Position numbers and translations under genes: made by a program. A stretch of 64,000 bases of DNA from Prunus persica (taxonomy: Eukaryota > Streptophyta > Magnoliopsida > Rosales > Rosaceae), in contig NC_034013.1 of the NCBI RefSeq assembly GCF_000346465.2, forward strand, positions 2,712,150 through 2,776,149, in the 5' to 3' direction. Within the stretch, counting starts at the first letter, position 1. The number at the start of each line of letters is the position of its first letter. This document shows, piece after piece, positions 1-10,663 of this stretch. The notes below the pieces were generated by a model. That model was not told the DNA's origin, made no database searches, and was given only the letters and a program-made list of their open reading frames with translations.

Positions 1-1091
1 TCCAACACAGCCACAAACAAATCTAAGACATATTAAACGCTATAATGAGGTGAAATTTAAAATAGTCTCATTACAATGAGCATAAAACCTCAAACAACCC
101 TACAACAGAGTATAATCCATGCCAAGTCGTCAAATGGCTTCAAAGGTACAAGTTCAATGCTCAAGAGCCAGAAATTATTCTACCCACACCATACAAAAAT
201 GCACAAATTTGCATTAAAACATGCACACTCATTTATATACATATAATGCAAACAGGTTCGAGAGCACAATATATGCATATAATTTTCGTATAAAAAAATG
301 CATATAAAATTTCAATATAACTGTAGAAGATATAATAGAAATATCTCCACTGCAAAAGGTTCACTAAAAATGCATATTTGATTAGGAAATAAGGTAGCAC
401 ATAGTCAACATTAAACAGAGGGTGTTGAAACGTTAAAACAAACTCTCATTACGCCCCTCTCCCTAGATTTTTCTGATTCTTTCTTTGTCTCTACCAGTTC
501 CCGGATCTCTCTATATCTTTATCTTTCAAATATCTTATTCTTACTCCTCACAAAGAAACATATTGATATAACCTTTTTTGTAACCCTTATTAGATAAGCT
601 TTGGCTTATTATAACTAGGAGAAGTATCCATATCAGCAAATTTCCAACCCAAAACCTTCTTTAAAGGACCAGTAGGAAGTCCAATTGAGAGAAAGATATG
701 TGCTGAGTCGTGAAGTAGTGAGTCAATTCAATGAGGTGTATGTATGTATTCCTGATCAACTTAAGCTTCTTCTTTTTTCCTTACAGGAAATCAACTTAAG
801 CTTCTTCCCTTTTTCTTTTAGGAAGTCTACTTAAGCTTTGCAATAATTGACAACTCAATACTTAAGTCATCAACAGAACCGATACAAAGGGGCTCTCATC
901 AAACTCTACCCCCAATCTGCCGTACCGTTGACTCTATCTATTCATTGAATTTATTTTTTTACATTTTTTAAGTACAATAATGGCCAGGACGAAAATTTGT
1001 TAATAGTATAATGTATTAGGTCCTTAAAGGAGAAACAGAGTCAAGTAAAAGAAATGCAAAGGAATAAATAGTATCTGAGTTTATTTAACAC
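1..1091 (-). other. Intron of the left-edge gene
   Basis: This AT-rich stretch follows a clear splice donor (GAAG|GTGTT on the minus strand, boundary at 1092/1091). I see no long open frame or recognisable exon on either strand, so I read it as part of a long intron whose next exon lies outside the window. No clear transposon ends were seen. Confidence 0.5.
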
Positions 1092-2721
1092 CTTCATTTG
1101 ATACCGCCAACCCCATCTTTCTTGAGCTTCAACATCAGGAATTGGATCCCCAATCAAGGAAGTACTTTTGCAATTCTTTTGTTTATTTTGCCTGTTCGCT
1201 GATGAATCCACTGTTTTCCTTTTCTTTGGTTGCTGTTTCACATATGTCTCGGGCAATTCAATCAAAGAGCATTCTGTTTCTCTTCCTTCATTCTCAAACA
1301 TAGCTGTGGCTTCTTTTCGAGATTGCCTCAAGTATTTTTCATCAAAAATTCTTGAATCAGATTTTCCTAATGACATCAATATCTTCTTGGATGGAAACTC
1401 ATCTTTTGAATCAGACAATCCAAAGATAATAGAATTTAGATTAGAGTTTTTCTCAGCTGCTGCTACATAAGGGGAAAATCTAGGAGATCTCCTTATCTCC
1501 TTTCCATTCACACAATGAGAAAATATAGGAGATCTTCGCATGTGCTTTTCATCCAATTTTTCAAGGTCAACATTTTTCAACGATTCACTATCACCGTTTT
1601 CAGGGGCCGACGTTAGCCTTGAAGACCTCCTCTCATCTTCAGAAACAAACAATCCAACAATACTAGAATTTAGATTAGAATTTTTCTCATCCGCTGCCAC
1701 AGAAAGGGAAAATCGAGGAGATCTCCTTATGTGCCCTTCATTCACACAATGAGAAAATCTAGGAGATTTCCGTACGTGCTTTTCATCCAATTTTTCAAGG
1801 TCAAAATTTTTCAATGATTCACTAACACTGTTTCCAGGGGCTGACATTAGCCTTGAAGACCTCCTCAAGGGCATAGGTCCCTTATCACCACATTCATGCC
1901 ATGAGAGAGATAAATGCTGGACTTCTATATCTCTTGATGATGCTTCGACATCAGAAGGTTTTAAGGACATGGCCTTGAAGCAGCTTTTTTCAAGGGATTC
2001 CAAGTTTCTCAGAGATATCTCTTGTGAAGAAACTTTCAGACAGCAGCTTTCCGCTTCAGAGTGATTCATCAGCATTGGAGATCTCCTGACAGACTTCTCT
2101 ACCGAGCTCTCTACATTTGATACTGTATCTTTATCCTTGTAAGCACTGCAACAAGTGAAAATGAAAAAGTCAATATTATTAACACATGAAGACTGTGAAG
2201 ACCCCCCCTAACCACGCCCACAGCTACTCACTTTGATAATGGCGGACCTACAGAGGCGCAAGGAGGTGCAGTTGCACCTCCCCTCGCCGGAAAAAGCCAT
2301 GGATGTGCTGGATTTGCCCCTTTGCTCTCTAGCGTTTTAAAAGGTGTTATCAAGGCGCATCTCGTTGAGTGCGACGATCTGAGGCCTCCTGAAATCGCAA
2401 ATGGCAAGTTACACGATTGAGGCACACACTGTGTTGTAGAGGAGGAGTTGCCGAGGTGTGTCGCTGATGGAGGCTCTGGTTCACGGATGAAGAAGACAAC
2501 CCTATTTTTATTTGTCACAAACGGCGTCGTCCTTGATTTATGTTTAATGGTTTAAATGAAGTGTTTTTAAAAAATTCAAACTCTTCCTTTTTTGTGCAAA
2601 CCGTTTCAAGATTCATTGTTTGGCTTCAATTACTTGGTTGTTATAATAAATATTTCATTATAATAATAATAATGTAATACCAAAAGGCTTACCTCAATGC
2701 TCCCAATTTGAAGAAGCCCAT
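1092..2721 (-). CDS. Probable chromomethylase-like DNA methyltransferase, N-terminal exons (partial)
   Basis: Two 5' exons can be joined: 2693-2721 (starts ATG, 29 nt) and 1092-2145 (1054 nt). Acceptors are TTGACAG and GTTGCAG, donors AG|GTAAGC and AAG|GTGTT, and the frame is open across the junction. The product so far is a basic, Ser-rich, apparently disordered tail with repeated R-R/K-S-P-x-F motifs. It ends in a segment, IGDPIPDVEAQERWGWRYQMK-like (RWGWRY core), that resembles what precedes the BAH domain in plant CMT2/CMT3 chromomethylases. Those enzymes methylate CHG/CHH cytosines and read H3K9 methylation. No BAH, chromo or catalytic motif is in the window; they would lie left of base 1. 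A 78-residue unit is duplicated head to tail (1632-1865 and 1398-1631). The ATG sits directly after an acceptor, so it may be an internal Met with a further 5' exon upstream. The family call comes from memory of a short motif and is moderate only. Confidence 0.55.
1398..1865 (-). repeat. In-frame tandem duplication of a 78-codon unit
   Basis: Two adjacent 234 bp units, 1632-1865 and 1398-1631, each encode R-R-S-S-R-L, then SESLKN, LEKLDEKH, a pair of R-S-P-x-F motifs and EKNSNLNS. They remain close in both DNA and protein, which indicates a recent duplication inside the exon. The frame is preserved. Confidence 0.9.
2146..2692 (-). other. Intron 1 of the left-edge gene with transposon-like insert
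   Basis: This 547 bp intron has canonical ends. Its middle (about 2236-2520) is more GC-rich than its surroundings and begins with a 'tggcggacctacag' phrase. Similar phrases recur near 24145 and 27480, which suggests remnants of one dispersed transposon family. The 96-codon minus-strand frame at 2228-2518 has no recognisable domain and I do not call it a gene. Confidence 0.4.
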
Positions 2722-3246
2722 CTGTCAAAAAAATTAAATAATAAAAAACAATAACCAAGAAGAGTCCTTGCACAATGATCTCAAATCACACTTTGATATT
2801 ATCCGAGCTTGCTTTTTTTATGCTGCATAAGGCAAGGATCCATTTTTGGAATTAGAAGTGCAAAATAAGATAAATGGTCAACTAAACATGTTGATATCCA
2901 AAAATAGATCAACAAGAGTGGTGAGAGATGGAGAGAGGGTTAAGAGATAGGCACAAACACAAAACACAAGAAGTATGTTTTTCACCTCAATGGGCTACGT
3001 CAACTGGGTGACTTGGCTAATTAGGCTAACTTTTTGCAAGGTGATTTTTGAATGACAACCTAAAATTAAATGGTTCGGGTCATGAGATGATGTTTTAGAA
3101 TGAGCTCAAACAGCTCGTTAGTGTCGTCTTAACATACTAATCAGTTAACGCTTGAGCCATCCTCAATAAAAGGAGACAATATATATATATATGCACATAA
3201 ATAACATAAAAACCAAGTAAAAAATGTAAAAGTCATTACAAAAGGT
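2722..3246. other. Intergenic, no gene seen
   Basis: Low-complexity AT-rich sequence upstream of the left-edge gene. It would contain that gene's promoter or 5' UTR if 2721 is the true start. No confident motif was identified. Confidence 0.4.
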
Positions 3247-3255
3247 GACGTGTGC

Positions 3256-3370
3256 GAAAGGGGTTTGTAACTCAAGTAGTTAAGAGCATTTACCCTTGCA
3301 CCCAAGGTCCTAGGTTCGACTCCCCCCTCCCCAAATAACGCTTGTATCCAAAAAACAAAACAAAAAAAGG
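3256..3370 (+). mobile_element. tRNA-derived SINE
   Basis: Pol III internal promoter boxes are visible: an A-box-like TAACTCAAGTAG at 3267-3278 and a perfect B box GGTTCGACTCC at 3313-3323. An A-rich 3' tail follows. The body is flanked by near-identical 9 bp direct repeats, GACGTGTGC (3247-3255) and GATGTGTGC (3371-3379), which is the expected target-site duplication of a retroposed SINE. Confidence 0.8.
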
Positions 3371-3379
3371 GATGTGTGC

Positions 3380-5363
3380 CTATTGGGGGGGGTTAGTATA
3401 TATAAATGGGGAGGGCCTTAAATGTGAAACTTTCAAAATACCCCATAATGCCCTTAGTTAATGAAAATTTAAGGAAGAAAATTGGGCTAATTTTTTGACC
3501 GATTTTTGAATAATGAAAACAGTAAACTTCATCGCGCAAAGTCCTTATAAAAATAAATAAAATAAAAAAATTATTTTTTCAAATCTTTGCATGACGTAAT
3601 CCAAATATTTCGTCGCCTAAACTAATTTTTTTTTATTTTTTATTTTGTATGCATAACACTTAAGAAATTAAACGGTATATATATTTATTAAGTAGCTTTA
3701 AATTTATTATTTTAGATCGGATCGAATTTTTGTTAGAAAAATATATTATTGTTGTTCGGATTGGATTTTTGTTAGAAAATATATATTTTAAATTGACGAT
3801 CGAATTAGTTCATTGTATTCATATAGGGTCAAGGAGTGTAGCTATAAAAAAAATCATCAAAATCGGAGTTAAAATAACCGTTAAATCGTGATTTTTCATT
3901 ATAATCGTCGAAAAGTTTTGTCCCATTACTTGATCTCTGAATGTTTATTTTTTTCGATTTTTGGCGTATATGATCTCGAAGTATAAACAAACAAGTTTGA
4001 CGGTTGGATCGTTGAAACTAGTTTTGTTGAATGCATATGCCATCAAAACAATATATATTCACTAACTCATTCCCAAAATGAATTTTATCGAGCAGCAGTG
4101 TGGTAATTTTTTTTTTTTTTGTAAATTAAAAAAAAAACCCTAAATGGGACGACGTTGTTTTGACCAGCTTTTTAAATTAAAAAAAACACCTAAGTGGGAT
4201 GACGTCGTTTTGACGTTAGGAAAAAAAAAACAAAAAGACTATGTTGCCTCCCTCTTGGGGCATTTCATCAAGCAGGTTATGAGCAAGTTGCAGGGGTCAA
4301 TTTCTTTCCCTCCCATGGTGGATTCTGGGGTTTTAGGGGTCAATTAACCACCCTTCCTTCTCTATGGATTTGCCGTTGTTGGAAGGAGGGGAATACAAAC
4401 TCAAAATATTATGCATGCAGACAATTTAGACATGGAATTCATATTTACATGTGCAAATTAGGATGACATGCCCTACAATGCAAGGGTTTCTTATTGGTTC
4501 TACGATATAAGACTTTAACTTTTCTTAAACCTCCAAATGGTAATTCTTTCGTGAAATATTCATATTGTTGGACTTCTAATTTTTTATTTTATTTTATGAA
4601 TCTTAATAATATCATAATCAAATATATATTATATTTTTCAGATCTAGTGAATGCATGGTACCCACAAATGAAAAGGGTATTTAAAGACATATAAAGGTGA
4701 AATGTATCATCTTTATGGCTTTTGTAGAGGCAATATCTCATCAATGGGTCACAAAGAAGTATTCAACCACAAACATTCTTCCATTAAGAGCATCATAGAA
4801 CGCACTTTTGGAGCAATGACGGAACCAAAATTTCACAACCGGGGACCTCCCACAAATTTATTAGTATCCTGAAAAGTCATCAAGGGCCCATAATTCAAGC
4901 TCTCTTTATTTTTCTTAGTTGTTTATTTGAACTCCTTGAACCTAATTGAAAGCAAGAAATGAACTTAGAAAACTGGGTACTTTTGTTTGTCGATGAATCA
5001 CCTGGTTAGAAGTTAGGGGAGAAACACCTCCAACGTGCTTCTCCATATAATTATTTTAGGTGATTTTAAAAAATTATGGGGAGAAGCACCTCCCATTATA
5101 CCTGTAAATGGGTCGGAGATGGACTTCGCACTTGAAATTCGACTCTATCTGAAATCAAAAAAATTTCCACCCAATTCGATCCAAAAATCCGACAAACCAT
5201 TCGCAACTAGATCCATATCCGATTTGTTGAATTATCTGACGTCAGATCTGATAACCGGATCCGAATTTCGTTATGTCATAAATACAAATAGTTGAAAATA
5301 TTTTTATTTATTTACAAAAATCCACAATATTATTACATATGCATATATATATATATATATATA
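3380..5363. other. Intergenic AT-rich region with a small direct repeat
   Basis: No gene is recognised. At 4130-4220 two versions of a roughly 50 bp phrase around 'tgggacgacgttgttttga' and 'tgggatgacgtcgttttga' lie in tandem, separated by A-runs. Short open frames here have no recognisable domains. The stretch 5342-5363 is a TA microsatellite into which the next MITE is inserted. Confidence 0.4.
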
Positions 5364-5545
5364 CAGTCCCGATCTCTTGGACCACAGGAGTCAAGAGATT
5401 GTGGTCACCTACCGTTGGATATTAATCCAATGGTTCAAAAAAGTTTCTTAAAAGAAGTGCAAGAGTTAGTGAACCGTTGAATTTACATCCAACGGTAAGT
5501 GACCACAAATCTCTTGGACCCCTGTAGTCCAAGAGATCAGGACTG
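5364..5545. mobile_element. Palindromic MITE, copy 1
   Basis: This is a 182 bp element whose two halves are inverted copies. It starts CAGTCCCGATCTCTTGGACC and ends with the reverse complement of nearly the same sequence (CAAGAGATCAGGACTG). It sits inside a TA-repeat tract (tatata on both sides), consistent with a TA target. Internal CCGTTGGAT and ATCCAACGG motifs extend the inverted pairing. It can be drawn as a long hairpin. Confidence 0.85.
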
Positions 5546-5623
5546 TATATATATATTGCTCTAATGCGAACGTCCGCAGTTTATTAAACTACGGTTGTCC
5601 ACAAATTTGCCAATATATATATA

Positions 5624-5806
5624 GAGTCCTGATCTCTTGAACCACAAGAGTCCAAGAGATTGTGGTCACCCACCGTTGGATATTAATCCAATGATTCAAA
5701 AAAATTTCTTAAAAGGAGTGCAATAATAAGTGAACCGTTGAATTTACAACCAATGGTGAGTGACCACAAATCTCTTGGACCCCTGTAGTCCAAGAGATCA
5801 GGACTA
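5624..5806. mobile_element. Palindromic MITE, copy 2
   Basis: Same family as 5364-5545, with the same terminal inverted repeats and the same central GTTCAAAAAA..TTTCTTAAAA core. It is flanked by TA repeats on both sides and is nested in the larger inverted-repeat element. Confidence 0.85.
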
Positions 5807-5829
5807 TATATATATATATATACAAGTAA

Positions 5830-6013
5830 CAGCCCCGATCTCTTGGACCACAGGGGTCCAAGAGACTGTGGTCACCCACCGTTGGATGTTACATCCAACG
5901 GTTCAAAAAAGTTTCTTAAAAGGAGTGCAAGAGTAAGTGAACCATTTAATTTACATCCAACGGTGAGTGACCACAAATCTCTTGAACCCCTGTAATCCAA
6001 GAGATCGAAACTG
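5830..6013. mobile_element. Palindromic MITE, copy 3
   Basis: Third copy of the same palindromic family, only 23 bp from copy 2. Its right terminus is more diverged (GATCGAAACTG instead of GATCAGGACTG), so it may be the oldest of the three. Confidence 0.82.
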
Positions 6014-6295
6014 ATACAAGTAAAAGCATACATGCTTCTAGATTACTTTCACCTTGGCAGAGGTGTGGGCCTTCCAAAAAGTATCCGAAGTATGGGAATA
6101 TAGAGATGCAAAAAAAAGAAGCAGTACCATCGGCAACGTGTTAAGCACTTTGTACTAAACTGCCATTTTCAATCAATGAATCCAATAGCTTTCCAGTGCT
6201 AATTGGAATTGCATGAATCAAATCCACCTCTTCTGCAAAAAAACAAGTTGCAAAGTGGACAACCGTAGTTTAACAAAATGCGGACGTTTGCATTA

Positions 6296-7569
6296 CAGAA
6301 AAACTATATATATTAAGTAAGTGAAAAAAATAATAGATATATATTATATCAAATCGGATAATTATCATATCGGATTAGGCAAGATTCATATTTGTTCAGT
6401 TAACTTAACGAGTTAATGAATTTGGATCATAATCGGGTTATCGAATTATGTCACTAAATCCATCTCCTATTAATTACATCGGATTCGAATCGAATCCGAA
6501 TCAAAATCCGATCCATTGACAACTCTACCTCCTACGTACTTGTCCATAAAAGTGATTATTGACTTATCCAGAAATGATTCTCCTTAGAATTAATTATTGA
6601 CCTATCCAGAATCACTCTCAAACGAGCTCTAAGTGTCCATTTGGCATTGCTTATTTGGAGTGATAAGTGATTTTTAATTTTTTTTGGAAAGTCCAGCCCG
6701 TTTGGTAAACTATGAGAAAATCACTTATTATTAAAAATTGATGTGAGAGAAAGCTATAAGAAAAAGCAGCTAATTAGGTGCTTTAATTTTCTAATTATGA
6801 AGGAATCAGTTTCGAAGAGGTGTTGGGTTTAATGATTATGCGGGAATCATTTTCTGATTATGCGGGAATTAGTACCAAAAACACTTTTAACAAAAAGTTT
6901 ACCAAACGCCAAACTGCTTTCCTACATAGCTGATTTCTCTCACAGCAAATTTGACAGCGATTATTTTCACAGCACAGCAATTCCAAACCAAGTAACGGCG
7001 CACCCGCAATCGCACTAAAAGGGCGAAAGCATCGGTTGATTCACAGCCTTAATTTCTGATTTAGGTCGTTCAAGAAAAAAAATGATAAGAAATAGTATTG
7101 TACGTTGTACTTTTACCTCTTAAAGACTTGAATAGCAGGCATAAAAAAATAAATAATTAAAGTGTTAAATAACAAAAATAAGACGTGTTTGTTAATTGTG
7201 TGTCTTCCTTTTGAGATGAAGAAATTGTCCACTCAAAAAACCCCAACCAACAATATATTAATGGAGTGAAATATTTAAACCCTAATGAAGAAAACGAATT
7301 AAGAATATAGTAATTGTGCCACCTTGTTGTATGATAGATTAGTAATTGGACCGTATGGTGTAGAAAAATGATAAAAGACTAGTGAGAGTTGAGAATGATG
7401 CCAGATTTATACCTTTCCCCTATTGGCATTTACATATATATATGGACATACCGAGGCTTTTGAAGCCCTTGGGATTTTCCGCAACCAGCTGGTTTTTCAT
7501 GTCCAGCCATCAACATCCTCCATTCTTTAGTCTTCTTCACCAAGCGTATATACCATTTTCTTATTTTGA
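6296..7569. other. Intergenic; possible small MITE and upstream region of the membrane-protein gene
   Basis: A weak inverted pair (CATTTGGCATTGC near 6650 and the reverse complement of CCAAACGCCAAACTGC near 6905) suggests a degenerate MITE of about 270 bp. No protein-coding signal was found. The last few hundred bases form the promoter region of the gene starting at 7647. Confidence 0.4.
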
Positions 7570-7582
7570 GTATTTATAAAAA
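7570..7582 (+). promoter_or_regulatory. Candidate TATA box
   Basis: TATTTATAAAAAG lies about 65 bp before the ATG at 7647, a plausible spacing for a plant core promoter with a short leader. Confidence 0.5.
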
Positions 7583-7646
7583 GAAGCTTGCAAAAGTTCT
7601 GAACACACGCACTTCCCTTGATTAATAAATTAGGGTTGAAAGAAAA

Positions 7647-10600
7647 ATGGCTGAACCTAGCCCGGAAACTGGAACAAGTAGCAGTGCACAAGAGTTGATC
7701 ATCAGTTCTGCGCCGCCAGCGGTCGAGAATGAGGAGGAGAGAGCATATATGGGGATTGGAACTACTCCAGATGTGCATGGGGCGGCCATGAAGATTCAGA
7801 GGGCAAGGGATGTGTACAAAGCATATGCAGGTGTTGAAGAGAAGCCTAACAAGGTGGAGGTTTTGAGTTGGTATTTTTATGAGTTGTGCTCTTACTTCAT
7901 TCTTACTGTTCTTATCCCTATCGTCTTCCCCCTCATCATCAGCCAAGTTGCAAACGGATCACTCGCCTCTGTAGAGGGAGGGTTCAGCGACAAGGGCTTT
8001 GTTTGCAAACAAAAGGAAATCAAACTGTAAGTAGACGACCTATACTTGTGATATCATTTGCTAGTCTCTTGACCTTTTGCTTGCTTCAAAATGCCTTTTC
8101 AAAATAAGTAAAAAGAGTAAACTGATAAATAAATGAAGTAACCAAGACAGTTCAATTTAAAGAAAAATAATTTGTTAGTCTTATATTAGTTTTGGTTCAG
8201 TCTTTGTCTCTTCATATTAAAAATTTAAGAGTGTTAAATTTCAGAGAGACGGTATTGGTCCACTACTAGCAACACCGATATTGTTTTCAACTTAATCACT
8301 TACAAAATTCAGTAGGTGTGTGGTTTTATCACAAAATGTATCAGTATTATTAATAGTATAACCATTTATTATATATTTTATTTTATTTAGTTAAGTTTTC
8401 GATGTGAGACTTTTTTTTCTTATCCTTAGATTTGTTAATTATTTGAAAAGTCTATATTACCTAATAAGTAAGGATATTTTAAGGGATTCTTTTTAAGTGT
8501 TTAGCGGCATCAGTATTTTTCTTTTATTTATACTAGTTTTTCGACCTGCCCTCACACGCATGTCAATAAACTTTTTTGCAACTTTTATTTTATAATTTTT
8601 GTTTTATCTTTAAATATCATTGCTGTTTATCTTTTTTGTTTCGTATCGAACGAAATGAGCTAATTTGGCACCTTTTCCCTATGGAGATGTCTATGGTCCC
8701 TTGCTTTTGTATGTCTAACTTCATAGGCCATTAAAGGTCAGATTTTTTTAGATGAAAATATTTTTACCTCATCATTTTACATTTAATCATTGTTATGCTT
8801 TGTTATAGTCATCAGAGATTCTTTATGCATGAAGTTTATTCTTTATTAAATGACAAGTGTGTTAAGAAAATCTCAGTTATACTAAATTTTATTCAATTAT
8901 TTACCGTGGTCTTGCTAGCGGGCGTAGTTCAATAGAAAAAAAGCTTTAATTTGCAGATAAGAGATCTAGGTTCGAACCCTCATGGTGTCTTAGTTGTGTC
9001 CGTGTGAGATACCCTCCTCCCCTCTAGTTTAGACTATCACTTGTACTTTTTTTATTATTAAAAAGAAAAAAATTCTATGGAACGTGGTCTTATTTATTAT
9101 ATTGTAAATGACCCTTATTAGAGTTTCGGAGTTAATTAGGTGTTAAGTTTCAAACTTTGAGTTCATACTGAAAACCTATAGTGATTTTACATCCTGAAGA
9201 GTCACGTCAATAAATGAGATAAACGTAAAAAAAAAAAAAATAAGTTGGGTAGAAATCAGACTTCTCAATATGTCATGTCTAGAAATAGACTCAACTTCAA
9301 CATGCATCTGATCCTCATTTTTTTTTATGGGTTAAGCTATTGATCACTACACTCCAACTAAGTTTCCATAGCTTAGATGGTGAAGTTTATGTGTTAATAT
9401 TGCAGGTACCATTCACTCACAAAGAAGTCAATACTTTCCAAATACTCAGCTCTAGAGTGGACTTCAATTTCATGGGCCATAGGTCTAGCTCTGGCTTCTC
9501 CACTCCTTGCCTTTGTCTCCATCATTCTTGACCACGGCTACAACCAGCCCATCATTGCTGCAGCTGCCACCGCCCTTGGCGCCATCTTTTGTCTTCCTGC
9601 CGGCTTCTTCAAAACCCTCTGGATCTTCCCCCCATACATCGCCGCCATAACCGCCGCTCACATCATCTCCACCGCCTGCCACACCCGCCACCTTAGCCTA
9701 ATGGTCCGCGGCTTCACTGGACCAACTCTTGAAAAATCCCAGTTCCAAGACCGCAGAGGCATCTCTGCCTGGCTCTCGCTTTACGCAGCTGCCGCAGGCT
9801 CCTTGGGCGCCGCCATCATGTCCTCATTCACGTACCACATGCTTAGAGAGGACGAAGAGTTCATAAGCCTCTGGGTTGTCTCCATCTTTAGTGGCATCAA
9901 ATGGTTTTGTGGAATCTTCCATTTCTTTGTCACTAACAGGCCTTGCGTCAACCCACCAATCTCAAAGTCCCATGCATTATCAATCTTCAAGTTTCCTCAT
10001 GCAGTAGGAGGCCTTGTTAGCGCTTTCCTCTCCTCAGCAACAACAATGTGCCTTTTCACAGGAGGGGTTCTTTACTTAGTTGGGCAGCTTTGCTATGATC
10101 CAAGATCATTGCTCTACTTTTGGCTAATGTATTTCATCTTCCCCTTGTTTTCTCTCCCAATGCTGCAACCCCTGCAGCATTTCATCAAGGCGAATGCTGT
10201 CAAAATGCAACTCATGGGCTTCTTCCTCTCATTAACCACCTCAGGGTACGGGTTCTATTTCGGGGGCTCAGTTTGGAAGCAGCACCATGTTCTGCTCTTC
10301 GCCGCAGTTCAAAGCACTTCTGCGGGGCTCCTACACGCTTTCGGGCGCGTTCTGTTGATGGATTGTTCGCCTCCCGGAAAAGAAGGTGCTTTCTCTGCTT
10401 GGTTTTCTTGGACAAAAGCTCTTGGCACGTGTGCTGGCTTCGCAGTTGCATCGGCAATCCCGGGAAATGTGTCCACTTCTTTCGGGCTCTCGTTTATCAC
10501 CGCCGTCTGTGGAGTGCTAGTTTTGATCTTTGGGAACATTAGCGACTCTGGAGGAGCCAAAGCAGCAGGGTATGTGAGGCATGATAGTGAGGAAGGAGGT

Positions 10601-10663
10601 TCACCTGTTCAGGGACTTGATGCTGCAGCTACTGCCTATGAGATACAAGAATCTGCCTATTGA
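7647..10663 (+). CDS. Multi-pass membrane protein, MFS/Atg22-like
   Basis: Two exons, 7647-8026 and 9406-10663, join with donor CT|GTAAGT and acceptor TTGCAG. The 1638 nt frame closes exactly (545 aa). The first about 70 residues are polar, with an acidic N-terminus. Then comes WYFYELCSYFILTVLIPIVF, which looks like the first helix of MFS proteins of the Atg22 type (the W-Y-x-Y-D/E pattern). About ten further hydrophobic segments follow through exon 2, ending in a short polar C-terminal tail. MFS members move small solutes across membranes; I cannot infer a substrate or which membrane it sits in. Exon 2 is markedly GC-richer than the surrounding DNA, supporting coding function. The family assignment rests on the first helix and the overall topology; the gene model is firm. 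Confidence 0.85.
8914..9082 (+). mobile_element. tRNA-derived SINE in an intron
   Basis: A box TAGTTCAATAG (8925-8935) and B box GGTTCGAACCC (8969-8979) are followed by a pyrimidine-rich body and an A/T-rich tail. A perfect 9 bp target-site duplication CGTGGTCTT flanks it (8905-8913 and 9083-9091). It is inserted in the only intron of the membrane-protein gene, in the same orientation as the gene. Its body differs from the SINE at 3256, so it is probably another family. Confidence 0.85.

Larger units (their letters stand above)
5562..6295. mobile_element. Inverted-repeat element hosting two MITEs
   Basis: A 41 bp terminal inverted repeat is visible. The left arm 5562-5602 (TAATGCGAACGTCCGCAG...) matches the reverse complement of the right arm 6255-6295 with about four differences. 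The interior contains two copies of the palindromic MITE and about 240 bp of unique sequence with no open frame. I could not see a target-site duplication, so the superfamily is unassigned. Confidence 0.75.

Noticed and set aside
2228..2518. 96-codon minus-strand frame as a gene
   Set aside because: It lies in an intron, has no domain, and its GC-rich core looks like a dispersed repeat.
5364..6013. CRISPR-like array from the three regularly spaced repeats
   Set aside because: The units are full palindromic MITEs with uneven spacing in a plant genome.
8969..8979. Genuine tRNA gene at the GGTTCGAACCC B box
   Set aside because: The sequence around it cannot form tRNA arms, and the target duplication shows it is a SINE.
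9485..10560. Several frames antisense or shifted to the MFS-like exon
   Set aside because: They are shadows of the GC-rich coding exon; only the + strand frame continues across the intron.
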